From Funneliformis mosseae (taxonomy: Eukaryota; Glomeromycota; Glomeromycetes; Glomerales; Glomeraceae): 14,106 nt of DNA. A model generated the notes under the pieces. It ran no database searches. It saw only the letters and a list, made by a program, of their open reading frames with translations, and had not been told where the DNA came from. Location: contig CAJVPP010002623.1 of NCBI GenBank assembly GCA_910592005.1, forward strand, positions 1 to 14,106. The letters are read 5' to 3'. Of this stretch, positions 8,208 through 14,106 are shown one piece after another. Within the stretch, counting starts at the first letter, position 1; every line of letters starts with the position of its first letter. The position numbers and the translations under genes are program-made.

Positions 8208-8830
8208 TAACTACTTCTCATATAAATCTTGAATCTCGATTGTATAATTATAAGCCCTCTGCAAATTTTATTTTAATTCTTCTATTTTGTTTTTTTGACC
8301 TTTGATCTCTTTTAATTTTGGCTTCTAAATTATCACCTTATGTTATTGTATTTGTAAAATTTTATTGTTAAGATCTATTACTAATTGTAATTTCTATTAT
8401 ATTTTTAGGTAACTATTTTCCAGAAGACTTTTAGTCTCGTTAAGCTCAACCACTATATCAATGTTATTATCTTTATCATTATTGAGTCAAAGCCATTTAT
8501 TTTCCAAAAGCTTTTTATTTTTCAAGAGTTGCTCATTTTCTAGGTACTGCTCGTTTCTTTAAGTTATATAAAATGATTATAAAAATGATAGTTTGATTAT
8601 AATATTTCTCACAAACTGAATAAGAATTTAAAGAAGAATGAAGGTTAATAAGCTCAAGAAAATAATTCTGATATTGTGCAAGTCACTTAGCTGTTTCTAA
8701 CTACTGGTATAGTGTTAAATTTGTGAATTTCTTATTTCACAAGGTTTTAATTCAATATTACTATAATTTTCTACTAAATTTGCAAAAATACATGAAAGGT
8801 CCTTTGCTCACTTTTGATAAATAAATACTA

Positions 8831-9997
8831 AAAATTATTCAAAAATATTAAATTATTTTAAAAAAAAAAATACTTTTTATTTCATTTTAATTAATCAAAA
8901 TGCATTATAAATTTCCTAATTTTCAGGTCTCATTTACTTTTTCAAAAAGAGTTGATTATGATTGATTATTAACAAATATAAAAACTAAAACTCTTTTACA
9001 ATCTATCTATATGCTATCTAAGCCATAATGAAAATTCAGAAAAAAAAAATCTGATTAAATGTATATAATAGCCAAGAATTTTCTATAGAATATTCTAGAA
9101 CTCATTTCCTTATTTAGTAAATTTCCTGATTGTAATGCAAATTTTATTATTTTTGAAAAATTATTTTATTATTTAACAGATCATATAATATCTATTATAC
9201 ATTGTTTTAATTTATAAATAATTATATTATTCATATGTTACATTACACCATGATTTCTTTATTGTATTTTTAATTTTACATCTTAAATCATAATACTTAA
9301 AAAAACAAAACCTATGAAAATAATATAGTAAATTAATAAAGAAATTAACAAATAGATGTGAATTGTAAAAATTACTTTGATTTAAAAGATCAAATATTTA
9401 GTAGCAATTTCTAAGACTTGGATTATATTTGTAGACTTAATATTTCAAATATTTAGATTCTATAAATACACATTGAACTTCTTTAAGCTAAAAGAACTAA
9501 AAATTCTAAAAAAAAGAAATAAACAAAATTAATAAAATTAGAATTATTAAAAAATAAAAATTTTAAATAAAAAAATTTTTTTTGAGCTAAAAAATACCAA
9601 AAACAATTACCTTATAATCTCTAATGTATATCAAAAGAACTGTAAAGTATAAGAAAATAATAGTAAAATTAGCATAAAAACAAAATAAATAAATAAATAA
9701 AAAATGAATAAAAAGCTTACCTTTTCATACAAATTAAAAGAATCCTCTCCTAATATGTCAAAAAAAAAGAATATTTTATTTTATATTATTATACTATCAC
9801 GAATACTGTCACAAATTTATATAAGACATTTATATTGCAAATAATATTTTAATAATAATCCTGTTCAATTCTATATTATATCAGTTTGATCATAAATTTA
9901 AATTTTAGATGATTGGCTACTGATGCGATCAAGAGATTGATTAAAGTGAACAACAAATTTATAGTTCATCTTAATAGATCTTTATAAAATTTTAAAA
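8831..9997. other. AT-rich stretch, no gene seen
   Basis: I looked for coding runs on both strands and found only short A/T-rich frames. The stretch contains poly-A tracts (for example near 8860, 9050 and 9570) and an ATAA/AAAT-rich patch at 9680-9705. The left end of the presumed Harbinger element that carries the Myb/SANT gene should lie here, but I could not identify a terminal repeat. Confidence 0.45.
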
Positions 9998-11095
9998 ATG
10001 TTCAATTTAAAATTTACTACTTACCGTTCAATTGCTCTAAAACTTTTACAATTACAAGAAGTTTTTAAACAAAATTCAAATATTTTAGCTATAGCAACTT
10101 CCATTTTTTTAGTCACTACTTTTGCATCTACTTTAGTGTCTACTTCTGCTTTTCCTTTGGTATTTGCTTCTATTACTTCTTTGGTGTCTATATTGACTTC
10201 TTCTTTGGCTCCTATTTCTTTAGTTTCTGATTTATGTGTTTCTACTTTATAACTGCCTTTATCTAATCAAGGAAAAATAATATAACTAGTTGAACCTACT
10301 TCAGTATTTGTAGTATCTACCAAATAAAATAAAAAAGATAAAAAGTTTTTCAAAAAAAAAAGTACTTTTCAAATTGCTGCTAAAGATGCTATAGGATGAT
10401 AGAATGAAAATACAATATTATTATTAACTTTTCTGAGAAAAATTTTATTAGCTACAAAAAAAATAAATCAAACTATGCTAAAAAAATTTCTGTTCAACTT
10501 TTTTCAGATAAACCATAGGAACAAATCAAGAATAAATTATCTCGTTTTGTAACTAAGTATAATGAAATTAAAGAAAAAGAAAACCAAACAGGAGAAATAG
10601 TACAAGCCAGGTGGAAATGATTTAAAAGAATTAACAGATTATTAGAACTTGTGAAAATTACAATTCAAGATTTTTAGTAGATGGTCTTTTTAATGATACT
10701 GAACTTTTTAATAATGTTAAAGAAAAAAAAATGAAGGGAAAAGGAAATTAAAGATAAAAGTTTGAAGAAAAGTCAAAGTATTAAAAAAAGAAAAAATTCT
10801 TTACAAGACCTATTGGTTGATACTATTCTTTCTATGAGTAATTCACAACAAATAATTTAGGAGAAACAACTTAATTTTGAATATAAGCAATTTAAAAAAA
10901 AGTAAAAGACTGAAAAAGAAAATTGAGAAGCAGAAATGATTTTTAAAAAAAAAGAATTAGAAATTAAACGAATTAAAGCTAATACATTACCAAAAAAAAA
11001 TGGAATTTGACATAGAGTAATCACAAATATAATTTAAACTTAGAATAAAGAAATTGGATTTAAAAATAATGCAATTTAAACAGTCTCTAGAATAA
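9998..11095 (+). pseudogene. Decayed Myb/SANT-like DNA-binding protein with C-terminal coiled coil
   Basis: The trace starts at ATG 9998 (MFNLKFTTYRSIALKLLQLQ) and passes through a Ser/Thr/Leu-rich low-complexity linker. After stops at 10250 and beyond, in the same frame, it reads the trihelix-like block QIAAKDAIG..NENTILLLT, NKSNYAKKISVQLFSDKP, EQIKNKLSRFVTKYNEIKEK and ARWK.FKRINRLLEL. Stops sit where Trp is expected (TGA 10397-10399 and the one after ARWK). After two frameshifts (near 10670 and 10735-10750) follow a basic linker, NSLQDLLVDTILSMSNSQQI, and a Lys/Glu-rich coiled coil ending MQFKQSLE at TAA 11093-11095. The full length would be about 366 codons. Myb/SANT-like proteins are the second gene of PIF/Harbinger elements and assist DNA binding by the nuclease. 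A Harbinger nuclease remnant lies convergently at 12286-14106, which supports this reading. It could also be a free-standing member of an expanded trihelix family. Confidence 0.7.
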
Positions 11096-11279
11096 TAATT
11101 TAATAATAACAATTGATACAGTAATAATAGTAATAGCAATTATAATAATAATAATAATAATAATAATGGATTAATAAAATTTTATATTGTTTGCCTAGTA
11201 AATTATAAATTTTAAGTTAAATAAATGATTACGTATCAGGTATTCATATAAATTTAGTTGAGAACTATTTAAATTATTG
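11096..11279 (+). repeat. (AAT)n microsatellite and A/T-rich spacer
   Basis: Interrupted AAT/AAC/AGT triplets lead into about nine clean AAT units at roughly 11142-11168. A/T-rich filler with no coding trace follows, up to the minisatellite. Confidence 0.75.
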
Positions 11280-12224
11280 TTCTATTTTAATAGTTCAATT
11301 TAAAAGTTCAATTTTAAAGTTAAAGTAATGTTCAAATTTAATGTTAAAATAATATTTGATTTTAAAGTTAGATTAGTATTCAATTTTAAAATTGGACAAA
11401 TGTTCGATTTTAAAGTTTATTAAGTGTTCGATTTAAAGTTAAATAAGTGTTAGTTTTTAAAGTTGAATAAGTGTTGAATTTTAAAGTTTATTAAATATTC
11501 AATTTTAACGTTCAATCACTGTTCAATTTTAAAGTTTATTAAGTGTTTAATTTTAATGTTAGAATTGTATTCAATTTTAATATTTGATCACTGTTCAATT
11601 TTAATGTTTAATTACTGTTCGATTTTAAAGTTTATTAAGTGTTCAATTTTAAAGTTGAATAAGTATTCATTTTTAAAGTTGAATAAGTATTCAATTTTAA
11701 TGTTTAATTACTGTTTGATTTTAAAGTTTATTAAGTGTTAGATTTTAATATTAAAATTGTATTCAATCTTAATATTTGATCACTATTCGATTTTAAAGTT
11801 TATTAAGCGTTAAATTTTGATGTTTAATCTTAACATTTGATCACTATTCGATTTTAAAGTTTATTAAGTGTTCGATTTTAATGTTAGAATTGTGTTTAAT
11901 TTTAAAGTTAGATTAGTGTTCGATATTAAAGTTAGATTAGTATTCAATATTCGATTTTAACATTTGATCACTGTTAGATTTTAACATTAGATTAGTATTT
12001 GATATTAAAGTTCAATTTTAATGTTAGAATTGTATTCAATATTAAAGTTGGATTAATGTTTGATTTTAATGTTAGAATTGTATTTGATATTAAAGTTGGA
12101 TTAGTGTTTGATATTAAAGTTGAATAAGTATTTGATATTAAAGTTGGATAAGTGTTCAATATTAAAGTTAGATTAGTGTTCAATTTTAAAGTTTAATAAG
12201 TGTTAGATTTTAAAGTTGGATATA
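11280..12224 (+). repeat. 24-bp minisatellite, about 39 copies
   Basis: Consecutive units of 24 bp start GTTCAATTTTAAAG and end in variants such as TTTATTAAGT, TTGAATAAGT, TTAGATTAGT, TTTGATCACT or TTAGAATTGT. The period is stable over almost 950 bp, with occasional units one base short. Because 24 is a multiple of three, several frames stay open by periodicity alone and give spurious eight-residue repeat peptides on both strands. The array lies between the convergent 3' ends of the Myb/SANT and Harbinger nuclease remnants. Confidence 0.85.
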
Positions 12225-12285
12225 TGTATATTTATCAATTTGATAAAAATTTATTAGAGAATTATTTTATTAAAAATGAAAAAAT

Positions 12286-12407
12286 TTATGAAAAATATTG
12301 CCATAAAATCCAATCACTTTTAGCCTGCCTAGCTCTTTTTAATGTATTATTATTATCTCTTATATAAGTTGAAATATCATCATCATTTTTAATATCTGTA
12401 TTATTTA
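12286..12407 (-). pseudogene. C-terminal end of the PIF/Harbinger nuclease remnant, beyond the Tc1 insertion
   Basis: On the minus strand this reads NNTDIKNDDDISTYIRDNNN, then TLKRARQAKSDWILWQYFS and TAA (12286-12288), with no internal stop. It is in the same frame as the trace at 13731-14106 when the Tc1 element and one TA copy are removed (join at D-I-N-D-I-N-N). It is the tail of the same gene, after the CCVII..NFL block. Confidence 0.7.
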
Positions 12408-12429
12408 CAGTGGTCGAAAAAAGTAATCA
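12408..12429 (+). repeat. Left TIR of the Tc1-like element
   Basis: CAGTGGTCGAAAAAAGTAAT then CA. It is identical to the right end read inward, except for G versus A at position 9. Confidence 0.9.
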
Positions 12430-12584
12430 GAAAAAAATACATCGCAATAAAATGTAAATTTCTCTCGTATTATTAAGCCAATCAAGTTAAAATTTCACGT
12501 GATGATATATTGATCATAATAGTAAATGATCGACATATTTGTTTATTTATTTAGTTTTACCCACCAAGTTTTTTTTTAGCAACT

Positions 12585-13603
12585 ATGACAAACATTACAC
12601 TTGAACAATGTTGTACAATTATAAGCACTTTATGGAGCAATGGCGTTCATGATGCCAAAACTTTGCACAAATTAACCTCTATCCCACGCTTTACGGTATA
12701 TGACTATGTCAAAAAACTTAAAAATGATAACACTTTAAACCCCTTACCTCGCTCCAGTAGACTAAAGAAACTTTCTTCTAAAAAACGTCATTTTCTTGGT
12801 CGTCTCATTTCAGCAAATAGATATTATACATGTACTGAACTTGCAAACATTTTGAACGAAAATTATACCAACCTTAACGTAACTGACTAGAATGTACTTA
12901 ATAAACTTAATAATCTTAATTACTTTAGTACTGTCCTAAAAACTATACCCTTGCTAACTGACCAACAAAAGCAGCGTAGAGTGAAGTTTGCTATGAAATA
13001 CAGAAGACAAAATTGGAATAAGGTAGTTTTTTCTGATGAAACCACATTCCAGATATTTCAAAATACTCAGACAGTCTTCCATAAAGTTGGTACACAGCCT
13101 CTACACAAACCTATAGTGAAACATCCGTACAAAGTTCATGCATAGGGTGCCTTTTCAGCAAAAGGTCCAATTGGCTTTCTTCTTTTTACAGGAATAATGG
13201 ATGGGTGCTTTTACCGAGAAATTTTGACAGAAAACCTATTTGAAAATGCAAATTCTATCATGGGAAGGTGCTGGGTATTCCAACAGGACAACGATCTGAA
13301 GCATACAGCCAAGGAAACCAAGAAACTTCTTTCAGAACATTATACAAGGTTGTTGGATTGGCTTTCGAACAGCCCAGACCTCAACCTGATTGAAAAATTA
13401 TGGTCAATTTTGAAGGGGCGTGTGGAGAAAAAGGTTAACAAACTGATTCTTAAAAAAAACCAGTTACTGTAGATGTTTTTTGTGAAATAATTCAAAAGGA
13501 ATGGGAGGGAATTGAACCAAAACTTTTTCTTAATTTAGTTCGTAGTATGAAATTGAGGCTAGATCTAGTAATTGAGAGCGATGGTAATAAGATACCCTAT
13601 TGA
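12585..13603 (+). pseudogene. Tc1 transposase, DD34E, broken by two stops and one frameshift
   Basis: The transposase would cut and rejoin the element ends in the nucleus. ATG 12585 opens an N-terminal paired-type helix-turn-helix region (CTIISTLWSNGVHDAKTLHK, SIPRFTVYDYVKKLK). The catalytic blocks are VVFSDETTF (Asp 13035-13037), VFQQDNDLKHT (Asp 13287-13289) and SPDLNLIEKLW (Glu 13392-13394). The second Asp and the Glu are separated by 34 residues, the Tc1 spacing. All three acidic residues remain. TAG at 12888-12890 and TAG at 13143-13145 interrupt one frame; the second sits before GAFSAKGP, where Trp is usual. An indel in the run of eight A near 13452-13459 shifts the C-terminus (PVTVDVFCEIIQKEWEG to NKIPY) into another frame ending at TGA 13601-13603. 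The restored length would be about 340 residues, normal for the family. This copy is inactive. Confidence 0.92.
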
Positions 13604-13706
13604 GTGTCCTTAAGTAAACTTGTTTACGGGATCGTAAAGGTCATGTGTACAAATTTGTATACGTTCATAATGCTTATTTATCTTCTAATTAATAAAAATG
13701 TGATTT

Positions 13707-13728
13707 TGATTACTTTTTTTGACCACTG
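13707..13728 (-). repeat. Right TIR of the Tc1-like element
   Basis: Ends TTTGACCACTG directly before TA at 13729-13730. It is the inverted partner of 12408-12429. Confidence 0.9.
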
Positions 13729-13730
13729 TA

Positions 13731-14106
13731 TATCATTAATGTCTTAAATATCCTTATTAATTTTCAAGAAATTATATTAAATTATTACACAACATGTAAA
13801 TAAAATTTCCATTTTAACTGTTTTAATATCAAAGTTTCTTAATATTTCAAATTTTGCTTTTAATCTTCCAAAAGTATTTTCTATTACAACTCAATAAGAT
13901 GAATGAAATTGGTTAAAATCTTTTTATTTTTGAGAATTTGGATCTTTAAAAGGTAGAATTAAAAAAGGTAAAATAGGATAAGCTGAATCTCCCAAAAGAT
14001 AATCATTTTCTTGATAAGATTAGAATAATTTTTGTAAAAAAGAAGAATTTCTAAAAACCTTAGCATCATATACAGAATCAGACCAGCCTATATCAAAATT
14101 AATAAA
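13731..14106 (-). pseudogene. PIF/Harbinger nuclease (HARBI1/DDE_Tnp_4-like), decayed, continues off the right edge
   Basis: Read on the minus strand from the window end: FINFDIGWSDSVYDAKVFRN, then LLGDSAYPILPFLILPFKDP, then VVIENTFGRLKAKFEILRN, then CCVII and NFLKINKD. These match the GWPGSxHDARVF, GDSAYP and VExxFGRLKxRF blocks of the Harbinger nuclease. The visible Asp (13987-13989) and Glu (13879-13881) would be the second and third catalytic residues. The first Asp must lie beyond 14106. In-frame stops are TAA 14020-14022, TAA 13924-13926 and TGA 13891-13893, plus two TAA near the C-terminus. The gene is split by the Tc1 element and ends at 12286. It is convergent with the Myb/SANT remnant at 9998-11095, the usual accessory gene of such elements. 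Confidence 0.85.

Larger units (their letters stand above)
7169..8830 (-). pseudogene. N-terminal third of gene B: coiled coil plus conserved block, split by a MITE
   Basis: The trace begins loosely near 8830, where no start codon can be trusted. Blocks are LAQYQNYFLELINLHSSLNS, then a coiled coil (EQYLENEQLLKNKKLLENKW, VVELNETKSLLENSYLKI, KIEELK). The MITE at 7759-8207 interrupts it here. It resumes as WNSQFDNQQKCIDAITEKQR, KRKALFDDIESLIRDNSKF, VKSLMVYSPYE, FNKCNQVIIKFI, HLATLVIKYSI, KWLEKLTVYKEKLFEDLLFF and RGQKNYLD. It ends at HIV, exactly at the right TAA of transposon A, and continues in frame as TSFV at 4380. Stops are frequent (TGA where Trp or Arg fits, TAA where Gln fits), and frameshifts occur near 8545, 7630 and 7465. 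The intact protein would be roughly 1,000 residues with N-terminal heptad repeats. Its function is unknown to me. Confidence 0.65.
12408..13728 (+). mobile_element. 1,321-bp Tc1-like element, inserted at TA
   Basis: The terminal inverted repeats start CAGTGGTC and match over 22 bp with one difference (12408-12429 and 13707-13728). TA flanks both ends (12406-12407 and 13729-13730). The size and the single transposase gene fit Tc1. The element sits in the C-terminal coding end of the Harbinger nuclease pseudogene, in opposite orientation to it. The near-identical ends and lightly damaged gene make it look younger than its host and younger than transposon A. The non-coding leader is 12430-12584 and the trailer 13604-13706. 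Confidence 0.92.

Noticed and set aside
11556..12183. Open frames encoding eight-residue repeat peptides on both strands
   Set aside because: They are produced by the 24-bp minisatellite period. Frames stay open on both strands for the same reason, with no start context or non-repeat domain.
12951..13145. Separate 64-codon gene starting at TTG
   Set aside because: It is in the same frame as the Tc1 transposase on both sides and is merely the segment between two in-frame TAG codons.

Overview
The window is very AT-rich, eukaryotic, repeat-dense DNA. It contains no intact protein-coding gene. Everything recognisable is a transposable element, a broken transposase, a decayed member of a repetitive gene family, or a satellite. 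The base composition, the mix of Tc1/mariner and PIF/Harbinger remnants, and several protein strings that I recall from predicted proteins of the arbuscular mycorrhizal fungus Rhizophagus irregularis suggest a Glomeromycotina genome. That assignment is from memory and needs a search.

Layout. 1-102 is the end of a Tc1/mariner-like element that runs off the left edge and cuts a minus-strand pseudogene (D, 103-795). 796-2497 holds a 35-bp motif in two opposed copies, degenerate tandem repeats and a second minus-strand pseudogene fragment (E, 1690-2165). 2498-8830 is one decayed minus-strand gene of about 1,000 codons (B). It is split by a complete 2,788-bp DNA transposon (A, 4381-7168) with about 30-bp terminal inverted repeats and a TAA target duplication. 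Its N-terminal half also carries a 449-bp MITE-like element (7759-8207). 8831-9997 shows no gene.

9998-11095 (+) is a decayed Myb/SANT-like DNA-binding protein with a charged C-terminal coiled coil. 11280-12224 is a 24-bp minisatellite. 12286-14106 (-) is a decayed PIF/Harbinger nuclease that continues off the right edge. A 1,321-bp Tc1 element (12408-13728) has inserted into its C-terminal coding end. The Myb/SANT gene and the nuclease are convergent, and they are the two gene types expected of one PIF/Harbinger element.

The most notable content is transposon A. Its single gene encodes a protein with SQDDK-, DGG-, NxVERxMAxLS- and zinc-finger-like blocks that I cannot place in a named transposase superfamily. 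Its insertion can be undone on paper to rejoin the reading frame of B exactly. Many premature stops and lost key residues look like C-to-T or G-to-A changes, which suggests deamination or RIP-like decay. The insertion order can be partly read: B before A and before the MITE, Harbinger before Tc1, and D before the left-edge mariner.
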